Shown: one piece after another, positions 17,360 through 25,885 of the stretch
How the letters are laid out: each line of letters begins with the position of its first letter
How positions within the stretch are numbered: the first letter of the stretch is position 1
NCBI GenBank assembly: GCA_016795025.1
Contig: JAEUIR010000005.1
Coordinates: forward strand, 1 to 54,824
DNA length: 54,824 nucleotides
Source: Phycisphaerales bacterium
GTDB lineage: Bacteria; Planctomycetota; Phycisphaerae; UBA1845; Fen-1342
Reading direction: 5' to 3'
Made by a program: the position numbers and the translations under genes
The notes under the pieces: generated by a model
Database searches by the model: none
Told to the model about the DNA's origin: nothing
What the model saw: only the letters and a program-made list of their open reading frames with translations

Positions 17360-18016
17360 TTACTTCGACGCAAGCACTTCGGCTACGCGGGCGCGCAGCG
17401 CGGGAAGCGCATCGCGCTCGAACCAGCGGTGTTTCTTGAGCCAGATATTGTTGCGCGGCGAGGGGTGGGGGAGCGCGATGCGGGTTGGGAGCAGCGCGGC
17501 GAAAGCCCGCGCCGCCTCGGTGATCGATCGGGACGACTCACCCAGGTAATGCGCAAAGGCGTATTGCCCCACGAACACTGTGAAACGAACGTTGACCAGC
17601 GTCCGACGGATCTTGTCGTGCCACAGCGGGGCACACTCGGGTCGTGGCGGCATGTCGCCGCTGGGGCCCTTGCCCGGATAGCAGAAGCCCATCGGCATGA
17701 GCGCGACCCGCGAACCGTCGTAGAAAACCGCGCGCGTCACGCCCAGCCAGTCGCGAAGCCGCTCGCCGCTCCGGTCGTTCCAGGGGATGCCCGACTCGTG
17801 CGCCGCCGCGCCGGGCGCTTGCCCGATGATGAGCAGACGGGAGGACTTGGCCGCGGCGAGCAGTGGCCGCGGACCGAGCGGAAGATCCGCGGCGCAGTGC
17901 GTACAGCGGCGCGCCTCACGAATAACGGGCAGGGATTTGTCGGCGGATGCGCCCAAGTGTTTCTCTCGCAAAACTCGCAAACGGGCGTGCGCGAGGTCGC
18001 GCGGCACGTGCATCAA
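17360..18016 (-). CDS. uracil-DNA glycosylase family protein
   Basis: 218 residues. Two family motifs are visible: GQAPG with ESGIPWNDRSGERLRDWLG (about 72-97, uracil-binding and catalytic region) and HPSPRNN near the C-terminus (about 183-189, minor-groove loop). It would remove uracil or related bases from DNA in base-excision repair. The CTHC pair near residue 38 recalls the iron-sulphur type, but the other two cysteines of that cluster are not obvious, so subfamily is open. Start at ATG 18016 (ATGATG). The 3' end abuts the kinase remnant. A tRNA gene on the same strand lies about 145 bases upstream. Confidence 0.83.
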   Translation of the reverse strand: MMHVPRDLAHARLRVLREKHLGASADKSLPVIREARRCTHCAADLPLGPRPLLAAAKSSRLLIIGQAPGAAAHESGIPWNDRSGERLRDWLGVTRAVFYDGSRVALMPMGFCYPGKGPSGDMPPRPECAPLWHDKIRRTLVNVRFTVFVGQYAFAHYLGESSRSITEAARAFAALLPTRIALPHPSPRNNIWLKKHRWFERDALPALRARVAEVLASK

Positions 18017-18160
18017 ATCTCCGAGGCGATTCGCGTTCGATCCGCTGACCTGTCTTGGCCGGCAGTTTCGATGCGGAAGGAAGGGCGGCGGTTACAGATC
18101 GGGCACACTGCGGCCACGAGGGTAGGGGTGGAGCGTATGTCGGATCGGACGGTATTGGAT

Positions 18161-18234
18161 TGGGCCCAGCAGGACTCGAACCTGCGACCAACGGATTATG
18201 AGTCCGCCGCTCTAACCGACTGAGCTATAGGCCC
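18161..18234 (-). tRNA. tRNA with CAU anticodon (Met or lysidine-modified Ile2)
   Basis: 74 bases that fold into a full cloverleaf: acceptor GGGCCTA, D arm AGCTCAGTCGGTTAGAGC, anticodon loop CTCATAA giving CAT, T arm with GGTTCGAGTCC, discriminator A. CCA is not encoded. The body resembles bacterial tRNA-Ile2 (whose C34 is modified to lysidine) at least as much as elongator tRNA-Met; it is not an initiator because the acceptor starts with a paired base. Confidence 0.93.
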
Positions 18235-18276
18235 GCGTAGCGCCGAGGCATGGCGCTCCAGAATTAGCGTATCCGC

Positions 18277-18311
18277 CCGAGCGCGGCTTGTCAGCGGCAA
18301 GCCGCGCTCGG
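18277..18311 (-). terminator. strong hairpin after fusA, possible terminator
   Basis: A perfect 14-base-pair stem (18277-18290 with 18298-18311, CCGAGCGCGGCTTG and complement) with a seven-base loop, 17 bases after the EF-G stop. No T-run follows. It also lies just upstream of the tRNA gene, and a weak promoter-like pair (CTGACA, 17 bases, TACGCT) overlaps its left arm on the minus strand. Confidence 0.55.
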
Positions 18312-18327
18312 TGCCGCCGCGCTGGAA

Positions 18328-20397
18328 TCAGATTCCGATCACTTTCTTCACCTGATCCGGCGGCATCGCATCGTAGCGGCAGGGTTCCATCGAGTACGAC
18401 GCGCGGCCCTGCGACAGCGAGCGGACCTGCGTCGAGTAGCCGAACATCGTCGATAGCGGGGATTCAGCGTGAATGACGCGGTTGTTGCCGCGCATGCTGG
18501 TGTCGGTGATTGTCGCGCGACGGGCCATCAGATCGCCGTTGATGTTGCCGAAATACTCCTCCGGCGTCACCACTTCGACTTTCATGATCGGCTCAAGCAG
18601 GACCGGACCGGCCGACTCCACCGCGCGCTGAAACGCCATGCCCGCCGCCGCTTCGAACGCAACTTCGGATGAATCGGTCGGGTGTTCATCGGCGTCGATC
18701 AGCGTGGCGCGGACATTGATAAGCGGATAGCCGGCTAAAACACCGGTGCGCGAAGCGTCGCGGGCCCCCTGCTCGATTGACGGCAGAAACTGCGGACGGA
18801 TTTTGCCCGGCGGAACGCGATTGATGAGTTGAAAATGCTCCTGGCCGGGGGCGGGCTGAAACGGCTCGACGCGGAGCTTGACGACCGCGAACTGGTTCTT
18901 GTTTCCGACCTGGCGGGCGAAACGGCCCTCGGCCTCGGCTGCTGCACCGATTGTCTCGCGATAGGCGACGCGCGGCTTGCCGACCTTCACGGCGACATTC
19001 ATGTCGCGTTCGAGGCGATGTTTGATAATCTCCAGGTGCAGCTCGCCCATACCGCTGATCAGAGTTTGGCCGGTTTCGGCGTCGCTGCGGTAGTTAAACG
19101 TCGGGTCGCTACGGGTGAGCATGCTCAGTGCGGCGGCCAGTTTGTCGCGATCGGCCGAGGATTGCGGCTCGATGGACATGCTGATGACGGTCTCGGGGAA
19201 TTCGATGCGCTCCAGCAAAATTGGATGCTGCGTCTCGCAGAGCGTGTCGCCGGTAAGCGTGTCCTTCAGGCCGATGACCGCAACGATGTCGCCGCAACTC
19301 GCCGCGTCGATCTGCTCGCGGCGCTTCGCAAACATGCGGAACATGCGCGGGACGTTTTCCTTCTTGTTGCGGCCGGGGTTGAACACGCGGCTGCCGGCCT
19401 TCAGTACGCCGGAGTAAACGCGGACGAAATGCAGATCGCTGTGCGAGTCGGCGACGATTTTGAAAACAAGCGCGGATAGCGGCTCATCGGGATCGCACTT
19501 TCGCGTCAGAATTTTGTCGTGTTTTTCGGGGTCGTGGCCGCGAACGGGCGGAATGTCGAGCGGACTCGGCAAATAGTCGCAGACGGCGTCGAGCAAAGGC
19601 TGAACTCCGACAAATTTCAGCGAAGAGCCGCAGAGAATCGGCTGACAGCGCTGCGCGACCGTGCCTTTTCGCAGGGCGGCGCGAATTTCATCGGGAGACG
19701 GCGGCGTGCCTTCGATGTATTTGGCCATCAAGTCGTCGTCGAGTTCCGCGGCGCGTTCCTCGAGTTCGTGGCGATATCGCTCAGCGTCCGCCTTGAACTC
19801 GGCCGGAATGTCCAAAATGTCGAATTGCCGGCCGTCGCCGCCTTTGTAGACGATGGCCTTCATCGTGAGCAGGTCGATGTGGCCGCGGAAGTCGTTTTCC
19901 GCGCCCAAAGGAATTTGTACGGCGACAGGCCTGGCTCCGAGGCGGTCGCGGATGCTGGCGACCGCGCCGGCGAAATCCGCGCCGGTTTTGTCCATTTTGT
20001 TGATGAAGCAGATTCGCGGCACGTGGTATTTGTCGGCCTGTCGCCAGACGGTTTCGGATTGAGCCTCAACGCCCTCTTTGGCGTCGAAGACGACGATCGC
20101 GCCATCGAGGACGCGCAGGCTGCGCTCGACTTCGGCGGTAAAATCGACGTGGCCGGGAGTGTCGATCAGGTTGACGCGGCAATCGCGCCAGTCAAACGAG
20201 ACGGCAGCGCTGTAGATGGTGATGCCGCGTTGCTGCTCCTCGACATCGAAATCGGTGACGGTTGTGCCGTCATCCACGTCGCCCATCTTGTGGACCGCGC
20301 CGCTGTAGAACAGGATTCGCTCGGTTGTGGTGGTTTTTCCGGCGTCGATGTGAGCGGCGACGCCGATGTTTCGTAGCTTTGATAAGTCGTCTTGCAT
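18328..20397 (-). CDS. fusA: translation elongation factor G
   Basis: 689 residues, full length for EF-G. It is the GTPase that moves tRNA and mRNA through the ribosome. GTP-binding motifs are all present: G1 AHIDAGKTT (about 15-23), G2 around QRGIT, G3 DTPGHVDF (about 80-87), G4 NKMD (about 135). Domain II and the C-terminal domains IV-V follow (GELHLEII, GMAFQRAVESAGPVLLEPIM). Start ATG 20397 fits the family; the frame is open to 20547 but that extension has no EF-G similarity. It stands alone rather than in the rpsL-rpsG-fusA-tuf operon, so it may be a second EF-G copy; this cannot be decided from the window. Confidence 0.95.
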   Translation of the reverse strand: MQDDLSKLRNIGVAAHIDAGKTTTTERILFYSGAVHKMGDVDDGTTVTDFDVEEQQRGITIYSAAVSFDWRDCRVNLIDTPGHVDFTAEVERSLRVLDGAIVVFDAKEGVEAQSETVWRQADKYHVPRICFINKMDKTGADFAGAVASIRDRLGARPVAVQIPLGAENDFRGHIDLLTMKAIVYKGGDGRQFDILDIPAEFKADAERYRHELEERAAELDDDLMAKYIEGTPPSPDEIRAALRKGTVAQRCQPILCGSSLKFVGVQPLLDAVCDYLPSPLDIPPVRGHDPEKHDKILTRKCDPDEPLSALVFKIVADSHSDLHFVRVYSGVLKAGSRVFNPGRNKKENVPRMFRMFAKRREQIDAASCGDIVAVIGLKDTLTGDTLCETQHPILLERIEFPETVISMSIEPQSSADRDKLAAALSMLTRSDPTFNYRSDAETGQTLISGMGELHLEIIKHRLERDMNVAVKVGKPRVAYRETIGAAAEAEGRFARQVGNKNQFAVVKLRVEPFQPAPGQEHFQLINRVPPGKIRPQFLPSIEQGARDASRTGVLAGYPLINVRATLIDADEHPTDSSEVAFEAAAGMAFQRAVESAGPVLLEPIMKVEVVTPEEYFGNINGDLMARRATITDTSMRGNNRVIHAESPLSTMFGYSTQVRSLSQGRASYSMEPCRYDAMPPDQVKKVIGI

Positions 20398-20424
20398 AGG
20401 CTGATTCGTCTCGTAAAGGGGGCA

Positions 20425-20453
20425 ACTATATTCGGGGCGCAGGAGCGTGTGAA
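20425..20453 (-). promoter_or_regulatory. predicted sigma70-type promoter for fusA
   Basis: On the minus strand TTCACA (20453-20448; 5 of 6 to TTGACA), a 17-base spacer, then TATAGT (20430-20425; 5 of 6 to TATAAT). It would place the transcript start about 20 bases before ATG 20397. Confidence 0.6.
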
Positions 20454-20578
20454 GGTGCGTGCGTGGGAACGCAGGGATGACGGAAATGCGAAAATGGGAC
20501 GGGTCTTTTGGGAGTCGCGAATCGGACAAAGCAGAGAGGCGCGGCAAAATAGGCCATTTGGAAAGTAAGCGTTTGGCG

Positions 20579-20607
20579 TGAATTCTGCGACCCGATCGCG
20601 GAATTCA
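20579..20607. promoter_or_regulatory. palindrome between fusA and the cytochrome b562-like gene
   Basis: TGAATTCTGCG (20579-20589) and CGCGGAATTCA (20597-20607) are complementary at 10 of 11 positions, seven bases apart. A TAGAAT box (20610-20615) follows directly on the plus strand, 64 bases before the cytochrome gene start. The position suggests a dimeric repressor or activator site for that gene, but no regulator is known. Confidence 0.4.
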
Positions 20608-20673
20608 GATAGAATGCGCGGTTGCGGGCGTGGACGCGGCGACCGCTTTGCAATGTGATTTTGGGAGATCAAA

Positions 20674-21234
20674 ATGATGAAGCGTGGACATTGGTCTGTG
20701 GCGCTGGCTTCGACGTTCGTATTTGCGGTCGTCGGCATTGGCTCGTACGGCTTGCTGCGCAGCGCGGCAGGTCAGGATGCCAAACCGGGACAGGACGCGC
20801 CTTCTCCTCCCGGACGCGACGACGCCCGGCCGCGCGGCGACGGTCCGCCGGGACGCCGGCCGGATGGGCCGCCGAATGTCGAACGATCGATGAAAGGGAT
20901 GAATCGGGCGCTTCAGACGTTGCATGAGCAGATCAAAGACGCCGCGAAGCTTCAGGAGAATCTGCAACTCGTGTCGGATGCGCAGCGGAATTGCATCGCG
21001 GCCAAAGGCGCGCCCGTTCCGGAGGATGTGCTCAAATCAGCGAAAGACGAGGCGGCCAGGAAACAAATGTCCACCCGCTATCGCCGCGACTTGATCGCCG
21101 TGCTCAAGAAGCTGGTCGAAGTCGAAGAGAACCTGCTCGACGGAAAAAACGACGCGGCGGCCGCGGCGCTAGACGCGGTCGTGAAGCTGCGCGACGATGC
21201 GCACGAGGCGATGGGCGTGAAGGATGAGGATTGA
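20674..21234 (+). CDS. cytochrome b562-like exported four-helix protein
   Basis: 186 residues. A signal peptide or membrane anchor (about 8-30), a Pro/Gly/Arg/Asp-rich linker (35-68), then an all-helical domain of about 115 residues. The domain aligns with periplasmic cytochrome b562: the N-terminal helix VERSMKGMNRAL places Met 73 where the b562 Met haem ligand sits, and the last helix KLRDDAHEAMG places His 177 at the axial His. It may carry haem and shuttle electrons, or be a haem-free relative. GGGAG precedes the ATG. Possibly co-transcribed with the following lipoprotein (100-base gap). The assignment rests on pattern matching by eye. Confidence 0.6.
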   Translation: MMKRGHWSVALASTFVFAVVGIGSYGLLRSAAGQDAKPGQDAPSPPGRDDARPRGDGPPGRRPDGPPNVERSMKGMNRALQTLHEQIKDAAKLQENLQLVSDAQRNCIAAKGAPVPEDVLKSAKDEAARKQMSTRYRRDLIAVLKKLVEVEENLLDGKNDAAAAALDAVVKLRDDAHEAMGVKDED

Positions 21235-21334
21235 TTTGTGATCGGCGCGCTTGGGCTGGATCGTCGCCGCGGTCGACGTGTTGCAATGCACCGTCGGCTG
21301 CGGCGAGGTTTTTTCGGCTGACTGGGAAACAAAC

Positions 21335-21994
21335 ATGAGTAGATCGCTGTTGGTTGTTCTCGGTGTGGCGGCGCTGGCAGCAGGCTGTGCGCCGACGTTT
21401 GAATTGCCGGCGTCGTTTGATGTGGCGACGACGGCGAGCGAAAAAACGTCCGCATCGGCCGGATCAGGTGTGCCGCTATTGGCGAACAGCACATGGTCGC
21501 TGGCGCGCGTGGATAATGGCAGCGACAGCGCGACGGCGATGAGTGGCGACCAGCCGGCGGGGCCTTATGGCGGAATATTGAATGGCGACGCCCTGGAGCG
21601 CCCGCCCATCGGCGAGCGGATTTTTTTGATTGAGCTTGGCGCGGCCGGTGAAATGGTGCGCGTGACGGAGAACCGGTTTTTTCTGGCTGAAATTTACGGC
21701 GAGGAAGTGCCGATCGACGGCGAGTGGGCGGGGACGGTCTTACCCGGCGTTTCGTTTAGAAGCGCGACGTTCGGCGTGGGAGTTGGCTCGCGCTACGGAT
21801 TCGCAGTGGTCGTGCATGTGCGGTTCGGTGAGATTTTCCTGGGCAGCGCCGTACTGTATTCATGGGGAACAATCAGTGACGGCGCGCTGACGGGGCAGCT
21901 TGGATATCTATTGGACTTTACGCGGGGCGCGGTCCCCGCGCTGGGGACCATCGCGGATCAATACGCAATCAGCGGCCAGCGTGTCGCACCCTGA
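21335..21994 (+). CDS. lipoprotein of unknown function
   Basis: 219 residues from ATG 21335 (GGGA shortly upstream; the frame is open to 21251). The signal peptide ends in the lipobox LAAGC (Cys 17). The mature part is Ser/Thr-rich at first, then beta-strand rich with many Gly and Val (VGVGSRYGFAVVVHVRFGEIFLG), consistent with a beta-barrel or sandwich domain. No family recognised. It lies downstream of the cytochrome b562-like gene. Confidence 0.65.
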   Translation: MSRSLLVVLGVAALAAGCAPTFELPASFDVATTASEKTSASAGSGVPLLANSTWSLARVDNGSDSATAMSGDQPAGPYGGILNGDALERPPIGERIFLIELGAAGEMVRVTENRFFLAEIYGEEVPIDGEWAGTVLPGVSFRSATFGVGVGSRYGFAVVVHVRFGEIFLGSAVLYSWGTISDGALTGQLGYLLDFTRGAVPALGTIADQYAISGQRVAP

Positions 21995-22034
21995 GTGGCG
22001 GTCATCCAAACGCGCTGCGCGTGAGTAGCCACAC

Positions 22035-22832
22035 ATGATGACGCCCGCGATTCAATCACCGATCGCGAATATCGTTCAGGTGGATCGGCGCGGCCACTGT
22101 GTGAGCAGCTCGCTCGCTACGGACGCAGCGCAGCGCCTGAATGACGCATTTCGCAAACGAAGCTGGTGGGTCGATCGGTGGCATAACCGGAAGTTCCGCG
22201 CGGCAGCGCTCAATATGCTCAAGGCGGAGTCTCCCGGCGGGCTGGCGATCATCGGGCCGCGCATGGGATTTGAGATTCCGCCGCCATTTCGGGAGTTTTT
22301 CGAACCGATCGAGTTCGGCGTGAGCGACGATCAGTGGAATGTGCTGTCCGGCGACGCGCCCACCAAGCAGGAGCGCATCACGCGCGTGGCACTCTGGATC
22401 TTCGCTATTCTGGGGATCATCGCCCTGGTTCCGATGGTCATCGTACTCATGGGGTCACCCCTGGCGTTCACGCGAATCGGCCTGCCGATGGGCGGGATGC
22501 TGATTGGAGTCGCGATTTTCACGGTGGCGATTGTTTGGGCAACAAAACTGTCGATGGGCCGCTGGTTTCTTTTGCCCGGGGCCGTGGCGATCGTGCCGCA
22601 TAGCCGCCGCAGCGGACCGCGTGTCGTGCTGCTCACTCGCCACGAGCATGTGGCGGTGATTCGCTGGGTGAGCAACGGCAAATCCAGCACGCTCATGTTG
22701 GAGTTTTGGAACAACGGCAAGAAACGCTATCATCGACCGGTCTCAGATCGCACTGCGATCAGCTTTCTGGCCGCCTGGCAAAGCCCGTTGCCGCCGCCAA
22801 CGCCGGAGCAGGTGCGCGAACTCGCCGTCTGA
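22035..22832 (+). CDS. two-span membrane protein of unknown function
   Basis: 265 residues. A charged N-terminal region (about 1-115) is followed by two membrane spans (about 118-138, IFAILGIIALVPMVIVLMG, and 150-170, GMLIGVAIFTVAIVWA) and a cytoplasmic-type C-terminal domain with beta character (VVLLTRHEHVAVIRWV, LMLEFWNNGKKRYHRP). I recognise no family. ATG 22035 is followed at once by a second ATG and has only a weak SD. Ends 29 bases before the convergent methyltransferase gene. Confidence 0.65.
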   Translation: MMTPAIQSPIANIVQVDRRGHCVSSSLATDAAQRLNDAFRKRSWWVDRWHNRKFRAAALNMLKAESPGGLAIIGPRMGFEIPPPFREFFEPIEFGVSDDQWNVLSGDAPTKQERITRVALWIFAILGIIALVPMVIVLMGSPLAFTRIGLPMGGMLIGVAIFTVAIVWATKLSMGRWFLLPGAVAIVPHSRRSGPRVVLLTRHEHVAVIRWVSNGKSSTLMLEFWNNGKKRYHRPVSDRTAISFLAAWQSPLPPPTPEQVRELAV

Positions 22833-22861
22833 CAACTTGCGCCATTCGCCTCGCGGTCCGC

Positions 22862-23971
22862 TTATTCGTCATCGAACATGGCGAGCAACGACTTTGCATA
22901 ATCCGGATCACCGGCAAAATCGGACGGCAGCGACAGCGGCCGAATGTTCACGGCGCGATGGTGGCGGTTGGCGGCCTCAGCGACGAATTGGGTCAAGTCA
23001 TCGAGCGATGTCTGGCGGTGGTTCAATGCAACAAGCATCGATCCGCCGCGGTTCAGGCGTTCGAGCGTTTCGTCGATGAGCCGCGGCAGGTCGGAGCGAA
23101 TAGCAAACACCGAGCCGGACTGCTTGTCTCGGCCGAAAGAAGGCGGGTCGATGATGATGAGGTCGGACATGCGCTGCTGGCGTCGGGCACGCTGAAGATA
23201 ATCGAACACATCGGACAGAATGAACCGCTGGCGCTCCAGGACCAGGCCGTTCTCGGCGATGTTGCGCTTGCCCCATTCGAGATGGCGCTTGGACACATCC
23301 ACATTGACGCACTCGTGCGCCTCTCCGGCGCCCGCCGAGATGCCGAATGCACAGGTGTATGCGAAAAGATTCAGCACGCGGCGGCCGGTTGACAGCGTGC
23401 GGATCAGCGCACGATTGTCACGCTGCTCAAGAAAAAAGCCGGTCGAATAGCCGTCATGCGGCCGCACAAGAAACCGCAGGCCGTTTTCGACAACGGCGAT
23501 TTCGTCGGGGCATTTCGCGCCGAGCCAGGGGTTCGGATCGCGATGCTGCGCTTCGAGTGACGCCAGCGACGTGGCGCGATCTCGGGGGTAGCGCTTTCGA
23601 TAGACGCACGTCGCGCGCACCGTGGTCAGCACACGCTCGCAAACGGCTTGTATCGCCGAGGGATTCAGGCGGAGTTGGCCGTCGTGCAATTGGGCGATTA
23701 GCGCCGGGCCGAGTTTCTCGATCACGAGACCGGGAAAACCGTCGGCCGCGCCATGGATCAGGCGGCAACAGTTCGTCGCAGCGGACTTGAGCAAGCTTTC
23801 GCGCCGAGCGACAGCACGGTCAGCGAGCTGCAGCACGTCAGCATCCGAGGCGGGAGTCCGCGGCGGCTGCCGATGCGATGAATCAGCGCGGCGGCTTTGC
23901 GGCTGCCGAGCGCGTTCTTGCCGGGGGTTTCTGGGGCGTTGGCGCATTTGAGACATCATATTCCGCTTCAT
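22862..23971 (-). CDS. class I SAM-dependent rRNA methyltransferase, RlmI-like
   Basis: 369 residues. A basic N-terminus (Arg/Gln-rich, 1-40), a domain with DGFPGLVIEKLG as in PUA-containing RlmI proteins, then the Rossmann methyltransferase domain: GFFLEQRDNR, motif I VLNLFAYTCAFG (about 195-206), motif IV IIDPPSFGR (about 270-278). RlmI makes 5-methylcytosine at 23S rRNA C1962 in E. coli; the same job is likely here. The catalytic Cys of m5C enzymes is not obvious in motif IV, as in other family members. Divergent from tyrS with 91 bases between starts. Confidence 0.88.
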   Translation of the reverse strand: MKRNMMSQMRQRPRNPRQERARQPQSRRADSSHRQPPRTPASDADVLQLADRAVARRESLLKSAATNCCRLIHGAADGFPGLVIEKLGPALIAQLHDGQLRLNPSAIQAVCERVLTTVRATCVYRKRYPRDRATSLASLEAQHRDPNPWLGAKCPDEIAVVENGLRFLVRPHDGYSTGFFLEQRDNRALIRTLSTGRRVLNLFAYTCAFGISAGAGEAHECVNVDVSKRHLEWGKRNIAENGLVLERQRFILSDVFDYLQRARRQQRMSDLIIIDPPSFGRDKQSGSVFAIRSDLPRLIDETLERLNRGGSMLVALNHRQTSLDDLTQFVAEAANRHHRAVNIRPLSLPSDFAGDPDYAKSLLAMFDDE

Positions 23972-24062
23972 GATCGCTGTCCGGCACGCAGGGCGTGGTT
24001 ATGATTCGAGTCGTCCGGCTGACAACGATCAGCGCCCGGCACAGCGAAAACTGGAAAGAATG

Positions 24063-25292
24063 ATGAGCGATTTGGGATTGAGCGAGTTGCTGCGCGGTTG
24101 CGAACACGTTTACACGGACGCCGAGCTGCGCCACAAACTTGAATCCGCGGCCAGGCAAAAACGCCAACTGCGCATCAAGCTCGGCATGGACCCGACCGCG
24201 CCGGACGTGCATCTCGGGCACAGTGTGGTATTGTCGAAGATGCGGCAGTTTCAGGATCTCGGCCACCGCGCGGTGCTGATCATCGGCGATTTCACCACGC
24301 GCATCGGCGATCCGACGGGGCGAAGCAAAACGCGGCCCGTACTGAGCGACGAGGAAATCGAGCGGAATTCGCAAACCTATTTCGACCAGGTGGGCAAGAT
24401 TCTGGACATGTCGCCGGAGAAACTGGAGATTCGCCGAAATTCGGAATGGCTGGGGGGGATGACATTCGCGGATGTGGTGCGGCTGGCGGCGCGGATGACA
24501 GTGGGGCAATTGCTGAAGCGCGAGGATTTCCGCAATCGGTATGAGGCGGAGACGCCGATCAGCCTTCACGAGTTGTTGTATCCGCTGGTGCAGGGGTGGG
24601 ATTCGGTGAACATTTGCGCCGACGTCGAATTGGGCGGCACGGACCAAACCTATAACAATCTGGTCGGGCGGGAATTGCAGAGTCAGGTCGGACAGGAGCC
24701 GCAGGTCGTGTTGGTGATGCCGCTGCTGCGAGGCACCGACGGCGTAAAGAAAATGTCCAAGAGTCTGGGCAACTACGTCGGGGTCTTTGACTCGGCGACG
24801 GACGTATATGGCAAGACAATGGCGATTCCGGATGCGCTATTGCCGGAGTGGTATCGATTGTTGACTGACATGCCCGAATCGAATTGGAAGGCGGCCATCG
24901 CGGAACACCCGATGAAAGCCAAAGGCAATCTGGCGAAAATCGTCGGCGCGAAGCTGCGATCCCGTGAGGAAATGGATCGGGCTGCGGAATGGTGGCACGC
25001 GCGGTTCAGTCAGCGCAAAACCGGCGAACGTGTGGTTGTTGCGATTCCGGCGGCGGAGCTGACGGAAGGCGCGATGCCGGCGTGGAAGCTGTTCTGGCTG
25101 GCTCACGAGCAGGAGATCAGCAAGACCGAGGCCCGGCGCATGGTGCAAAACGGCGCGTTTGAGGTCGGCGACAGGAAAATCGAAGATCCTAATGAGACAA
25201 TCGCCGTGCTGGATGGATTGGAATTTCGTGCCGGGCGACATCGCAAAGGCGAACGAATCAAGCAGCCGCTGGAGTGCGTCGCCAAACTATAG
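24063..25292 (+). CDS. tyrS: tyrosyl-tRNA synthetase
   Basis: 409 residues. It charges tRNA-Tyr with tyrosine. The class I signatures are intact: HLGHSVVL (HIGH-type, about residue 46) and KMSKS (about residue 230). KLGMDPTAPDVHLGH and GDFTTRIGDPTGRS are typical of the TyrZ-type bacterial enzyme. A C-terminal S4-like domain follows (about 345-409, ISKTEARRMVQNGAFEVGD). Two ATG codons stand in a row at 24060 and 24063; the second is better spaced from GGAAAG. A TATGAT box (about 23999-24004) could be its -10. Confidence 0.96.
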   Translation: MSDLGLSELLRGCEHVYTDAELRHKLESAARQKRQLRIKLGMDPTAPDVHLGHSVVLSKMRQFQDLGHRAVLIIGDFTTRIGDPTGRSKTRPVLSDEEIERNSQTYFDQVGKILDMSPEKLEIRRNSEWLGGMTFADVVRLAARMTVGQLLKREDFRNRYEAETPISLHELLYPLVQGWDSVNICADVELGGTDQTYNNLVGRELQSQVGQEPQVVLVMPLLRGTDGVKKMSKSLGNYVGVFDSATDVYGKTMAIPDALLPEWYRLLTDMPESNWKAAIAEHPMKAKGNLAKIVGAKLRSREEMDRAAEWWHARFSQRKTGERVVVAIPAAELTEGAMPAWKLFWLAHEQEISKTEARRMVQNGAFEVGDRKIEDPNETIAVLDGLEFRAGRHRKGERIKQPLECVAKL

Positions 25293-25295
25293 AAA

Positions 25296-25325
25296 ACCGG
25301 AGCACGCCTGGCGACATGCTCCGGT
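25296..25325. terminator. hairpin between tyrS and the convergent DNA-binding gene
   Basis: ACCGGAGCA (25296-25304) and TGCTCCGGT (25317-25325) form a perfect nine-base-pair stem four bases after the tyrS stop. On the minus strand it is followed by TTTTC, on the plus strand by no T-run. It may serve both genes. Confidence 0.6.
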
Positions 25326-25369
25326 GATCACACAATCAGAACTTCGCCGTTTCGGGGCGGTTGTGCGGC

Positions 25370-25819
25370 TTAGCGCAGCTTGAATTTTCCACGACCGACG
25401 CGTTGCACCTGATCTTTCAATTCCGTCAGCGCGATGCCCACGCTCTTCGCGAGCGTTTTGTTCTTGGTTTTGTAGCCGAGACTCAGCACGCCGGAAGTGA
25501 TGTCTTTAACGGCCATGACGCCCTTGCCGCTGAGCGCGCGGACGACGAATTCCTTCAGCGAGCCTGCGCGCGGGCCATGACGCCCGCGACCCTTGCCGCC
25601 GCCGCCGCCTGACGCCGCCGCGGTCGAGCCTGGGGGGCGACCGGGGCCGCGCCGCGCCGCGGGCGGCGCGGCGCCGAGTTGATGGATCGTATTTTCGACA
25701 GCATCGAGCTCGGCCTTCACGCCGTTGAATTGATCCACGAGCGTACGATGATAGCTGTGGAGAGCAGCCAGGACGTCTCCACGTCCACCGGCGCCCACGT
25801 TTGACTTGCTTCTTGGCAT
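25370..25819 (-). CDS. AT-hook plus winged-helix-like DNA-binding protein
   Basis: 149 residues. Three parts: an N-terminal helical region with coiled-coil pattern (about 15-48, LAALHSYHRTLVDQFNGVKA), a basic Gly/Pro/Ala-rich linker with an AT-hook core (RRGPGRPPGS, about 56-65) and a Gly/Arg tract, and a C-terminal domain (about 88-149, SLKEFVVRALSGKG to VGRGKFKL) that looks like a HARE-HTH or linker-histone-like winged helix. A nucleoid or regulatory protein acting as oligomer is likely (inference). ATG 25819 has AGGAG six bases upstream; the frame extends to 25879 without support. A promoter and a leader hairpin are visible just upstream. Name of family uncertain. Confidence 0.75.
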   Translation of the reverse strand: MPRSKSNVGAGGRGDVLAALHSYHRTLVDQFNGVKAELDAVENTIHQLGAAPPAARRGPGRPPGSTAAASGGGGGKGRGRHGPRAGSLKEFVVRALSGKGVMAVKDITSGVLSLGYKTKNKTLAKSVGIALTELKDQVQRVGRGKFKLR

Positions 25820-25833
25820 TTCGATCTCCTGCG

Positions 25834-25858
25834 TGGTGGTATTTTTGTCACCACCACA
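25834..25858. promoter_or_regulatory. leader inverted repeat just upstream of the SD of the 25370-25819 gene
   Basis: GTGGTGGT (25834-25841) and ACCACCAC (25851-25858) are perfect complements around a nine-base loop, in the predicted 5' leader and only about four bases before the AGGAG of the gene. It could be an autoregulatory operator for the DNA-binding protein or an RNA hairpin affecting translation. Confidence 0.45.
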
Positions 25859-25885
25859 ACCGCACCAACCCCGCTTCAATGAGGC

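Noticed and set aside
20398-20547. N-terminal extension of EF-G to 20547
   Set aside because: It would translate through the predicted fusA promoter and has no similarity to EF-G.
22706-23392. A 228-codon plus-strand open frame opposite the RlmI-like gene
   Set aside because: The opposite strand shows all methyltransferase motifs; this frame has none.
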